This document shows, piece by piece, positions 11,579 through 20,128 of a stretch of DNA of 64,000 nucleotides (its first letter is position 1; each line of letters starts with the position of its first letter). The stretch is from Mycobacterium heckeshornense. Lineage in GTDB: Bacteria; Actinomycetota; Actinomycetes; Mycobacteriales; Mycobacteriaceae. The stretch lies in NCBI RefSeq assembly GCF_016592155.1, contig NZ_AP024237.1, positions 2,480,001 through 2,544,000 of the forward strand, read 5' to 3'. The notes below the pieces were generated by a model. The model ran no database searches and had not been told where the DNA came from. It was given only the letters and a program-made list of their open reading frames with translations. The position numbers and the translations under genes were made by a program.

Positions 11579-12787
11579 TCATCTGATCCGCTCCCGGCGA
11601 GCGGCGCCTTCCAGGAGATCGGCTGAGCGTGCCACGCTTTCGGCGGGATTAGTCATGAAGGTGGCGATGTTGCGAGCTCGCCTGACAGTTCGTGGGGCAA
11701 GGATCGAGCGCAGCTCTCTGACCAATGATTCCCTGGTGGTAGTTGAAATCGGCTGGGCGCGGCCGACGTTCAACCGCTCAATCGTGTCTGCCCAGATCGG
11801 CTGATCGTGGCCGACCCAGAGGATCAATGTCGGGATCCCGGCGCGCAAGCCCGCGGCCGTGGTGCCGGCACCGCCATGATGGACGACTGCGCGGCAAGCT
11901 GGAAAGATCGCCGCAAAGTTCAAGGTGCCCACCACTTTGACGTGGTCGGAGTGCTGGATGCCTTCGCGGCCATGGACGCCGCGGTGGATCAGCGCGCGCT
12001 CGCCTAATTCCGAGCACGCCGAGCTGATCATGGCGACCTTGTCGCCGAAAGCCTCAACCCGGGTACTGCCGAAGCCGAAGTAGATCGGCGGTGTTCCCGC
12101 CGCAATCCAGGACAACACCTCCTTGTCGGCGTCGGTCGGCAACTCGAGCGTCAGTGCGCCCACGAACGGTCGCCGTTCACCGTCTTGCGCCGATTGGGCC
12201 GCACGCTCCGGAAAACAGATCTCGTCGTAGGCCTGGATCTGCAGCGGCCCACGGTCGATCCCCGGCGGCGCCGGCCCGGGGGCCGGTGGCAAGCCCAGTG
12301 CGCGGCGTTGGGCGTCTTCGACCTCCTTGGTGATGTGCCGATCCAGCCACGACAGCGTGGCCGGCATTGACGGGAACTCCGCGATGGGGTAGCAGTGCAA
12401 GGTGGCCAGCGGGATGCGGTAATACTCTGCGACGTTGGCTGCGAGCCCTTGCTTGTCGCCCATCCCGGTCAATAACAGGTCGGCACCCTGGGCCAGGCTC
12501 ACCAACGTCGTGCTCATCTCGAGCCACAGCTGGGTCGCATACTCGACAAATGTGCACAGCATGCTGATCGGGTTCGGGATATTCGAGAAGCGGATGAGAT
12601 CCTCGTCACTCAGCTTCGCATCTGGGCCGAAGGCAACGGCAGCAAGCCCCACCGACTCGACGAAGCCAAGCATGTTATGCGGCACCGCCATCAGCACCTC
12701 GTGACCTCGGCGCAGCAGTTCTCTACCCACAGCGGCGCAGGGCTCGACATCGCCGCGAGTTCCGTAGCTTGCCAGCACAAATTTCAT
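11579..12787 (-). CDS. GT1-family (MGT-like) glycosyltransferase, second of a tandem set
   Basis: 402 residues, starting MKFVLASYGTRGDVEPCAA, with H-H-G-G-A-G-T-T-A-A-G-L-R-A-G in the donor domain. It is 13 bp upstream of the third copy and 14 bp downstream of the first, so all three are probably one transcript. The acceptor-side N-terminal halves differ more than the C-terminal donor side, as expected for different acceptors or positions on one acceptor. Specificity cannot be read from sequence. Confidence 0.9.
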   Translation of the reverse strand: MKFVLASYGTRGDVEPCAAVGRELLRRGHEVLMAVPHNMLGFVESVGLAAVAFGPDAKLSDEDLIRFSNIPNPISMLCTFVEYATQLWLEMSTTLVSLAQGADLLLTGMGDKQGLAANVAEYYRIPLATLHCYPIAEFPSMPATLSWLDRHITKEVEDAQRRALGLPPAPGPAPPGIDRGPLQIQAYDEICFPERAAQSAQDGERRPFVGALTLELPTDADKEVLSWIAAGTPPIYFGFGSTRVEAFGDKVAMISSACSELGERALIHRGVHGREGIQHSDHVKVVGTLNFAAIFPACRAVVHHGGAGTTAAGLRAGIPTLILWVGHDQPIWADTIERLNVGRAQPISTTTRESLVRELRSILAPRTVRRARNIATFMTNPAESVARSADLLEGAARRERIR

Positions 12788-12801
12788 CGACTCAGCCCCG
12801 A

Positions 12802-14010
12802 TCAGCCCAACTGGTTTAAGCGGGCAACGTTCTCGAGGAGATCAGCAGCGCGGGCGGCACTTTCGGCGGGCTTGGTCATCAATGCGGCAACCTCACGGGC
12901 TCGCGTCAGGTATTCCGGAGCAAGGACGCAGGACAGATTGGCGACCAGTGAATCCACAGTTGTGTCCGAAAACGGTCGCGCAACACCTACTTTCAGTCGG
13001 TCAATGGCTGCAGCCCAGATCCAGATTGGGTAATCCAGCCCAATCCAGAGAATTAATGTGGGAACTCCGGCCCGCAGGCCCGCGATGGTGGTGCCGACAC
13101 CCCCGTGGTGCACGACCGCGCGGCAGACAGGAAAGATGGCCGAATGATTCACCGCGCGCACGACCTTGACGTGGTCGAAATGCGGGACGCTGCTGAAATC
13201 ATTTGCGCCCGAACAAATCAACGCCCGCTCGCCCAACTGCATGCAAGCCTCGCCTATCATGCCGACTGTTTCTGCAGGCGAAGGGACGCGCATGCTGCCG
13301 AAGCCGAAGTAGACCGGCGGTGACCCCGTGGCGATCCACGACAACACCTCGTCGTCGGCGGCCGTGGCCAACTCCAGCGTCAACGCGCCCACGAATGGCC
13401 GCCGATCCGACACGTCCGCCCATTCGGCTGTCAGCCCGGAAAAGCAGAACTCGTCGTAGGCCTGGATCTCCAGCGATCCACGCTCTCGGGCCAAAGTCCC
13501 GGTTGCATCTGGCAATCCCAGTGCACGACGTTGGGCTTTTGCCGCTTCCTCCGTCACGCGGGAATCCAGCCACCCCAGCGGCGGAGGCAACACCGGAACG
13601 AACTCCCGCATCGGGAAGCAGTGCAGCGCGGCCAGCGGAATGCCGTAATAGTCGACGATGTTGGCGGCGAGCGCCTGCTCGTTGGTGCCCGCCAACAGCA
13701 GGTCCGCCCCGTCGGCCAGCGACATCAGCGTCGCACCCATTTCCACCCAGAGCTGTGTCACGTGCTCGATGACGTCGGGCAGCATGGCGATCGGGTTCGC
13801 AGGCTTGGTGGCCGAATCCGTGTCATGGAGCAACGCCGGTGGGTCGGGCCCATAGGCGACCGGCACCAGACCGGCCGACTCGACGAACCCGAACATGTTG
13901 GACGGCACCGCCATCCGAACCTCGTGGCCGCGCCGCATCAGCTCGCGACCGACGGCGGCGCAGGGCTCGATATCGCCCCGGCTGCCATAGCCGGCCACCA
14001 CGAATTTCAT
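12802..14010 (-). CDS. GT1-family (MGT-like) glycosyltransferase, first of a tandem set
   Basis: 402 residues, starting MKFVVAGYGSRGDIEPCAA, with H-H-G-G-V-G-T-T-I-A-G-L-R-A-G in the donor domain. It starts 27 bp after the eccC5 stop on the same strand, suggesting read-through from eccB5-eccC5. In M. tuberculosis the eccC5 gene is followed directly by cyp143, so the trio is an insertion at this boundary. Could belong to a glycolipid pathway; no sugar-biosynthesis genes are nearby. Confidence 0.9.
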   Translation of the reverse strand: MKFVVAGYGSRGDIEPCAAVGRELMRRGHEVRMAVPSNMFGFVESAGLVPVAYGPDPPALLHDTDSATKPANPIAMLPDVIEHVTQLWVEMGATLMSLADGADLLLAGTNEQALAANIVDYYGIPLAALHCFPMREFVPVLPPPLGWLDSRVTEEAAKAQRRALGLPDATGTLARERGSLEIQAYDEFCFSGLTAEWADVSDRRPFVGALTLELATAADDEVLSWIATGSPPVYFGFGSMRVPSPAETVGMIGEACMQLGERALICSGANDFSSVPHFDHVKVVRAVNHSAIFPVCRAVVHHGGVGTTIAGLRAGVPTLILWIGLDYPIWIWAAAIDRLKVGVARPFSDTTVDSLVANLSCVLAPEYLTRAREVAALMTKPAESAARAADLLENVARLNQLG

Positions 14011-14037
14011 CGGCGCACGCGGTCGGCCCCAGGAGGC

Positions 14038-17000
14038 TTACCGGCGCAGGTCGGTGGCGGCCACCTGGACGAACACGCCGGTGTCTTCGGCCATGAGCAG
14101 CCCCCGGCCACGGGGCAGCGGGCCGCCCTTCATCTTGCCGCGGATGAAGCCTTCGTCGGGATCGGCGTCCATCACCAGAAGCGGCGCGTTGGCCTGATGC
14201 AGCGCCCGCAGGATCGGGTCGCTGCCGGCCGAAGACCAGCCACCGAACGTGCGGGTGACGAACACGTGCAACCCGACGTCGGCCGCTCGGGTCACCCACG
14301 GTGCGGCCTTATGCAGCGGCGAGTCGAAGCCGGGCGGCAACTGCTGGATGTCGTCGATGATCAAGAAGATCTCCGGCCCACTCCACCACGACCGTGACAG
14401 CAGTTCCTCGGCCGACAGGCCCGGCGGCGGCTCCCGGCGGGCCAGCGCCGCGGCCAGATCGTCCATCATCGCGGCCACGCCGTCGAGGTTGTAGGCGAAC
14501 TTCTCCACGTAGTCCGAGCCCAGCACGGTCAGCAACTGACGGCGCGGATCCACCAGCCACACCTGCGCCGACGGGCGCGACGTGGGCGGCGCGGTGCTGG
14601 CTCCCGGCGCATAGATCCGGCCGATTTCGGACATGATGGTTGCCAGCGTCGTGGTCCGCCCGCACTCGCGCCGGCCCGTCACCATCAGGTGCGCGTTGTC
14701 GGCGAAGTTTAAATACACCGGCTGCAAATCCAATTCGGATATGGCCCAAGCGATTCCGCCTGCGCCGACCCCCTGGCGCCGATCGGCCGCGGCCACTTGC
14801 CGCAACTGGTCAAGCCCGAACCGGGCCGGCAGCCTGCGCACCGGCCGGGCTTCGCCGACGGCCACCTGCCGGACCGCGGCCGCCACGCTGTCGGACTCGA
14901 ACACCGCCTCGGGCGTGCTTCCCAGCGCCGGGCGTGCCACCAGCGTATGCAGGCCCGCCTGCGGGTCGCTGTCGAGGCGCACGTAGTTGACCGCCACCAT
15001 GCCGCGACCCGGTTTGGGCGGAACGTCTTTGGCGAACCGGGAGCGTACCAGCTTGGCGTCCTCCACCGCGGCCAGGCGCAGCTCGACGCGCGAGCCGAAC
15101 CCGCTGCGCACCGGAGGTCGCAACTCCGATTCGCGGTCAGCGGTGGCCACCACGTGCACCCCGAACGACGGACCCTGGTTGATGATCTGGTTCACCTGTT
15201 CGATCAGGACCTCGTTCTCTTCGGCCAGCGCCCGGTAGTTGTCGATCACGAGGTACACATCCCCGAAGCCGTCGTCGGGCACGCCGCCGGGTTCGCCGCC
15301 GAACTTGCGCCGCCGGAACACCTCCATCGACGGCACGTCGTATTCGAGGAAGCTGCGTTTGCGGTCCCGCACCAATCCCAGCACCTCGGCCACGGTGCGG
15401 CGAACACCGTAGGGGTCCGTGGGGCCGGAAACCCCGCCGACATGCGGCAAACCGGCCACCGTGGTCAGCGCGGTGCCGCTGTAGGCCAGGCAGTAGAACT
15501 GAACCTGCTCGGGCGTGTGGGTCAACGCGGCCGCGCAAATCAGCGTCTGCAGCGCGGTCGTCTTACCCGCACCTCCGGCGCCCAGGATCAGCACATTCGC
15601 ACCGGCACCCGACGTGTCGACGGTCCACGGCGGCTGGTCATGCTTGTACGGCCGGTCGATGATCCCGATCGGGAACACCAAATTCTTGGCACTGCCGTAG
15701 TCCTGTTGCCACGGGCGGCCCAGGAAGCGGTTAACCAGCTCGTCGATCGGTACCGGCACATCCAGTGGCGGATGCCATAACCGGTAGGGTTCGAAGTCGA
15801 TTTGGCGCAGCTGGTCGATAATGACCGTACCGACTTTGGGTGTGCGCAGCGCCTCTTCTTCTTCGTCAACGCCGTCACCGCCGCGGTGGCCGTTGACCGC
15901 TTCGCCGTCGACGACCTGGGGAAGGGCGGTCTGCCCGTCGGGTCCGCTGACACTGACCTCCAGCGGCGCGAATGCCGTGGTAAACAGTTGCGGCCGAATG
16001 TAATCGACACTGTGTGTCAGCGGCGCTTGCTCCTCGCCGTCGTATGCGGAGCCGCGGCGGTAGTCACGCCAGAGGTATTCGGCCTGGAACCGGATGATCT
16101 CGTCGCCGCTCTTGCGGAAATAACCGAGACCGGCCTGCGACGGCAGGTTCACCGCGTTCGGCACACCGGCCGCCTGCGCCGCCCCCGCGGTCTGGGCTTT
16201 CAGCACCAGCCGGTAACCCATGTTCTCCATGAGCTTTTCGGCCCGGCTCTCGATGGTCTGCGACGCCATCATCAGGTGCACCCAGTAGGCGCGGCCCTGC
16301 CGGCCGATCGAGTCGAGCACGTCGACCGCGGTCGGCATGATGCGGAACCATTCGTAGAACTCGTCGATGACGACCACCAGCATCGGCAGCGGTGGCATGT
16401 CCTCGCCGCGGGCCTTCATCCTGGCCCGCAGCTCGTTGTATTCCTTGGCGCCGTCGACACCGGCGGAAAAGCAAATCTCCTTGCGCCGGGCGATCTCACC
16501 CCACATGGCCTCCAGGAAGCGCTCCATCAGCGCTTGGTCGTCCTCGAGGTCAGTGATGATCCGGGAGACGTGCGGGACACCCTCGAACGGCTTGACCGCC
16601 GACCCACCCTTGAGGTCGGCCAGGACGAACTGCAGCTCCTCGGGTGGATGCGCCAGCATCAGCGACTCGATCACCGTACGCACCAGTGACGACTTACCCG
16701 AGCCGGTGGTCCCCGACATCACGCCGTGCGGGCCGTCGCCGCCTTCGTCAAGCGACTTCATGTCCAAGAACAGCAGTTCGCCGTTGTCGGCGCGGTTGCC
16801 GAATGGAATCCGCAGCCGTGAACGGCTGAGCAAGTCGCGGCGCCCGCTCCACAGCGTGTTGAAGTCGATCTCGCCGGCATCTTCAATCCCGTAGTAGGAC
16901 AAGATGTCTCGTGCACCCAGCTGGACTACCCGCTGACCGATCTCCTCGTAGGCTTCCGCGAGCCGCCAGTGCGCCATCTGGTGGGCGAACTGTTCGGCGT

Positions 17001-18210
17001 CGGCTTCGCTCATCTGGTCGGCTAACGCGAAAAACCATGCGTTGTCGTCGATTACCATCCAGGTGTCGCGGTCACGGGGCAGCGTCTCGATCACGCCGGC
17101 GCTGTCGGTGAACCGCAGCACCCGCTGCGGCACACCCGTCCACAACGATGAGCCGGTCAAGTCGAAGAACGTCACGCCGTCGACGCCCTCGGAGCTGATC
17201 ACGTATTCCCATTGCGGGTCTTCGATATCGGCGATGATCACGTGATGCGGGGTGGGCGTCTCCGCGGACGAGCTGGCATGACGTGGCGTGAAAGAGCCAC
17301 GGCCAGCGAATAATTCGGCTTGCTCGCCGGCGAATTCCCGCACCGAGGTGTACACCATCCGCGCGTTGCCGGCCGCGTCGCGACGGCGGGGATCGCCGAA
17401 GTGGGGAATCCATTTCACCCAGTCCCACCGGTCGGGATCGGAAGTGACGATGATCATCTGGACGTGGTCCGGGCCGTGCGAAAACGCCAGCTGGCAGATC
17501 ATCGCGCGGGTCAGTCCCAGCACTTGCTCGCGCTCACCGACCAGCGAGTACCAGGGCTCGACGAGCAGCGACACCATCTTGGGCAGGTTGTAGACGACGC
17601 TTTGATACCGGCCGAACTCCTGCAGCGCCTTACCGGTGACCGGCTCCAGCTCGATGTCGGTCGGCATGTTCTGGGGCTCTCCCCAGGTCACTTCGGGACG
17701 CGTCATACCGACTCCGACCCGCACCACCCCGAAGTTGAGGTCTTTGCCGTCGGGCTGGCGCTCCCACATTCGCGCCGACCCGACTGCGGCCGCCAGGGTC
17801 GTCGGCGCCGGGTGGAACCAGCGGTAGTTGGCGTCCATGCTGTCGGCCGACTCCTGGGCGGTCTCGCGCAGCATGTCGAGCATCAGCATGAACTGCGCAC
17901 GCATCGCGTCGAGCTTGGGCCGGCTCATCTGCTGGGTGCCCCCGAAGCGGCCGCCGAACATCATCATTGCGACACCGCCGATCATGAAGATCGGAAAAAT
18001 CGCGCCGGCCCCCAGGAACAGCCGCGACCCGCTGGCCACCGTCATGCCCACCATGCCGACCAGCAGGCCGACCACCAGCACGCCGACCACCACCAGCCAC
18101 CACGGTTTGCCTTCCGGCGGCGGAACACTCAGCGGCGTGGGTAAGACGATGTTCTCCGGCTTGACGACCGGTGCCCGCTCCGGCGTTGGGCGTGCGAATC
18201 CTTGTTTCAC
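14038..18210 (-). CDS. eccC5: ESX-5 type VII secretion ATPase EccC5
   Basis: 1390 residues, full length for the family. Two membrane helices occur about residues 37-85, followed by a DUF domain and three FtsK/SpoIIIE ATPase domains. Walker A motifs: G-T-T-G-S-G-K-S about 499, G-A-G-G-A-G-K-T about 876, and a degenerate G-R-R-E-C-G-R-T about 1177 (Arg for Lys), as usual for the third domain. V-V-V-I-D-E-F is the Walker B of domain 1. It drives substrate export and recognises Esx signal sequences. It overlaps eccB5 by 4 bp (translational coupling). The third domain lies beside three unusual glycosyltransferase genes. Confidence 0.97.
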   Translation of the reverse strand: MKQGFARPTPERAPVVKPENIVLPTPLSVPPPEGKPWWLVVVGVLVVGLLVGMVGMTVASGSRLFLGAGAIFPIFMIGGVAMMMFGGRFGGTQQMSRPKLDAMRAQFMLMLDMLRETAQESADSMDANYRWFHPAPTTLAAAVGSARMWERQPDGKDLNFGVVRVGVGMTRPEVTWGEPQNMPTDIELEPVTGKALQEFGRYQSVVYNLPKMVSLLVEPWYSLVGEREQVLGLTRAMICQLAFSHGPDHVQMIIVTSDPDRWDWVKWIPHFGDPRRRDAAGNARMVYTSVREFAGEQAELFAGRGSFTPRHASSSAETPTPHHVIIADIEDPQWEYVISSEGVDGVTFFDLTGSSLWTGVPQRVLRFTDSAGVIETLPRDRDTWMVIDDNAWFFALADQMSEADAEQFAHQMAHWRLAEAYEEIGQRVVQLGARDILSYYGIEDAGEIDFNTLWSGRRDLLSRSRLRIPFGNRADNGELLFLDMKSLDEGGDGPHGVMSGTTGSGKSSLVRTVIESLMLAHPPEELQFVLADLKGGSAVKPFEGVPHVSRIITDLEDDQALMERFLEAMWGEIARRKEICFSAGVDGAKEYNELRARMKARGEDMPPLPMLVVVIDEFYEWFRIMPTAVDVLDSIGRQGRAYWVHLMMASQTIESRAEKLMENMGYRLVLKAQTAGAAQAAGVPNAVNLPSQAGLGYFRKSGDEIIRFQAEYLWRDYRRGSAYDGEEQAPLTHSVDYIRPQLFTTAFAPLEVSVSGPDGQTALPQVVDGEAVNGHRGGDGVDEEEEALRTPKVGTVIIDQLRQIDFEPYRLWHPPLDVPVPIDELVNRFLGRPWQQDYGSAKNLVFPIGIIDRPYKHDQPPWTVDTSGAGANVLILGAGGAGKTTALQTLICAAALTHTPEQVQFYCLAYSGTALTTVAGLPHVGGVSGPTDPYGVRRTVAEVLGLVRDRKRSFLEYDVPSMEVFRRRKFGGEPGGVPDDGFGDVYLVIDNYRALAEENEVLIEQVNQIINQGPSFGVHVVATADRESELRPPVRSGFGSRVELRLAAVEDAKLVRSRFAKDVPPKPGRGMVAVNYVRLDSDPQAGLHTLVARPALGSTPEAVFESDSVAAAVRQVAVGEARPVRRLPARFGLDQLRQVAAADRRQGVGAGGIAWAISELDLQPVYLNFADNAHLMVTGRRECGRTTTLATIMSEIGRIYAPGASTAPPTSRPSAQVWLVDPRRQLLTVLGSDYVEKFAYNLDGVAAMMDDLAAALARREPPPGLSAEELLSRSWWSGPEIFLIIDDIQQLPPGFDSPLHKAAPWVTRAADVGLHVFVTRTFGGWSSAGSDPILRALHQANAPLLVMDADPDEGFIRGKMKGGPLPRGRGLLMAEDTGVFVQVAATDLRR

Positions 18211-19727
18211 TTCGGTACCGCCAATTCAGCAGGGTTGGTGTCGGTCGGAAGAGTGTCGTGGCGCACCAGCGCGTCCGCCCGCGACAACATCGGACCGGGC
18301 GCGAGCAGGCGCAGTGCCACCCATGGCGCCGGGCTCGGCGTCGAGGTCAACCCCAGCGCGGTGCGGGCCTCACGCGAGTTGTCCACGCCGAAGCGCACCC
18401 CGGATTTCGACAGCAGCCACAGCGATTCCGCTGTCGACGCCGCGGGATCGTTGCCCGTGACGACGACGAAATTGGCGTAGTTCGGCCCGTAATAGACGCG
18501 GTCGGCTTCTCGGCCGGTGTTGTCGGCCTTGACCAGCGACACCACCTTGTGGGTGTCGCCGGTGGCGATCGGCACCGTCGGGCCCGAGACCACTTGGACG
18601 CGTGCCCGCTCCTCTCCGGCGGTCTTTTCCCACCACCAGCAGGTGGCCGGGTTTTCTTTCATGTTCACCACGTTCAGCGGGCTGTCCGGGTACGCCGACA
18701 GGTCCAGACCGTGGACCACCGGCATTTTCGCCAGTGTCGCAGGCGCCACCACCACCGGCATGCTGCCCGCCGGGGTGCCCGCGTTCTGCAGAATCTGGGC
18801 CACGATCGGTGAAATGGTCTGCACGCCGTCGGGCAACACCACCGAATACTGTTGGGGCCCACTAATTTGCGGCGTGACAAGCACAGCACCTACCGGCGCC
18901 GGGGCGCCGGGGAAGCCTGCCGGCTTGCCGGCGTCCGGCACCTTGGGCACCGCCAGCTCCGGGCCGACCGGCAGCGCGTCGTAGAGCGCCCGGCTCATCG
19001 GGCTGGCCTGTTTGACCTGCTCGGGCGTCAATCCCAACGGCAGCAACACCGCACGGTTGGCCGCGTCGATGCGCGACCGGCGCCCCTGGCGGATCACCCA
19101 GGTGTCGTTGCCGTAACGCAGTACCACGGCGTCCGAGCCGCTGAGCACGTGCCGGCGGCCGGACAGATCCGGGGTGCCGTCGATCACCGTCACGGTCACC
19201 GACGCCGGCGCCCCCACACCCTGTGCCGCGGTCACCGCGTCACACACCAGCCACGACGACGACGCCGGACTGGTCGGTGAGATGTCCGACGGCGCACCCG
19301 GGATGCCCACCATCGGTCCGTGCGGTTGCTCGGCGATCTGGCTTGACCGCACCTTGTGTGGGTTCTCCGCGCGCCCCGCGATCAGCCGCGCCGACGCCAG
19401 GTTCAACGCTGGATACAAGGTGTCGCCGACCCGGACATACAGCGCCCCCGAGTCCCGGTCCGCGATGATCGGCGACTCCCCCATCTGACCCGACGGGCTG
19501 ATGAACGACCAAAGCAGCGCGCCGAGGCAGATCACGCCTGCCGCCGACACCGACGCCACCACCGCCAATACTTGACGGCGGCCGGGTTCGACCTCCATGC
19601 GGACGCGCCACCGCGTCAACGCCATCGCGGTGCGGCGCGCCAAGAATTGATAACCGGTGACCTGGGTTCGGGTCGACAGTCCCAGGCCATACCCCGACCT
19701 GTGCTGCCCGCGTTGTTCAGGTGGCAC
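18207..19727 (-). CDS. eccB5: ESX-5 membrane component EccB5
   Basis: 506 residues, the usual length. A short cytosolic N-terminus (S-T-R-T-Q-V-T-G-Y-Q-F) precedes one membrane helix at about 53-75. A large periplasmic domain follows with W-W-W-E near residue 380 and the two Cys typical of EccB. It forms the ESX-5 membrane complex with EccC5, EccD5 and EccE5 (the last two lie outside the window). GTG start at 19727; its stop overlaps the eccC5 start. First gene of the operon. Confidence 0.97.
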   Translation of the reverse strand: MPPEQRGQHRSGYGLGLSTRTQVTGYQFLARRTAMALTRWRVRMEVEPGRRQVLAVVASVSAAGVICLGALLWSFISPSGQMGESPIIADRDSGALYVRVGDTLYPALNLASARLIAGRAENPHKVRSSQIAEQPHGPMVGIPGAPSDISPTSPASSSWLVCDAVTAAQGVGAPASVTVTVIDGTPDLSGRRHVLSGSDAVVLRYGNDTWVIRQGRRSRIDAANRAVLLPLGLTPEQVKQASPMSRALYDALPVGPELAVPKVPDAGKPAGFPGAPAPVGAVLVTPQISGPQQYSVVLPDGVQTISPIVAQILQNAGTPAGSMPVVVAPATLAKMPVVHGLDLSAYPDSPLNVVNMKENPATCWWWEKTAGEERARVQVVSGPTVPIATGDTHKVVSLVKADNTGREADRVYYGPNYANFVVVTGNDPAASTAESLWLLSKSGVRFGVDNSREARTALGLTSTPSPAPWVALRLLAPGPMLSRADALVRHDTLPTDTNPAELAVPK

Positions 19728-20128
19728 TTTGAGTCACGATCCCCGTTCGACGAAATGCCTCGGCACCGGCCGCGGCCTCATGTACATCGATAACCGTAAG
19801 GCACCCCCACCGACCTCGCCACGCGACGACGTGTCTGCCGCGGATTGCCGCGACGAGGTCGCCGGCGGCGCCAGCGATGGTGCGCTCGACCGCGTTGTCG
19901 ATCGTCATATCCCCCACCGCGTAAATCCCTCGTCACTGGCATGGTAGCGGCCGACAGCAAAGTCGGCACAGCGAGCAATGTGGTCGGACAGTATCGAGCC
20001 AGCCGGGTGGTTCGGTGACGCCTACGTGGCCGCCAGGTGTCCGACAAGCAAACAAACTTGGTGGACCGGCCGTGCTCTCTCGAGCGCCCGCGTGACCGGT
20101 GGGCGCGGTCGCCAAGCAAGATTGGTTC
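19728..20128. promoter_or_regulatory. Divergent upstream region of eccB5 and malQ
   Basis: 401 bp between the minus-strand eccB5 and plus-strand malQ starts. It should hold the promoters of both. A 66-codon minus-strand ORF (19717-19917) overlaps the eccB5 start and has no recognisable family. I see no clear -35/-10 pair or hairpin terminator. Confidence 0.35.

Noticed and set aside
14797..16689. Long plus-strand ORFs opposite eccC5
   Set aside because: Shadows of a highly conserved coding strand; composition (Arg/His/Gly-rich) is typical of GC-rich antisense frames.
19717..19917. 66-codon minus-strand ORF overlapping the eccB5 start
   Set aside because: Overlaps the start of a conserved gene in another frame and has no recognisable family.
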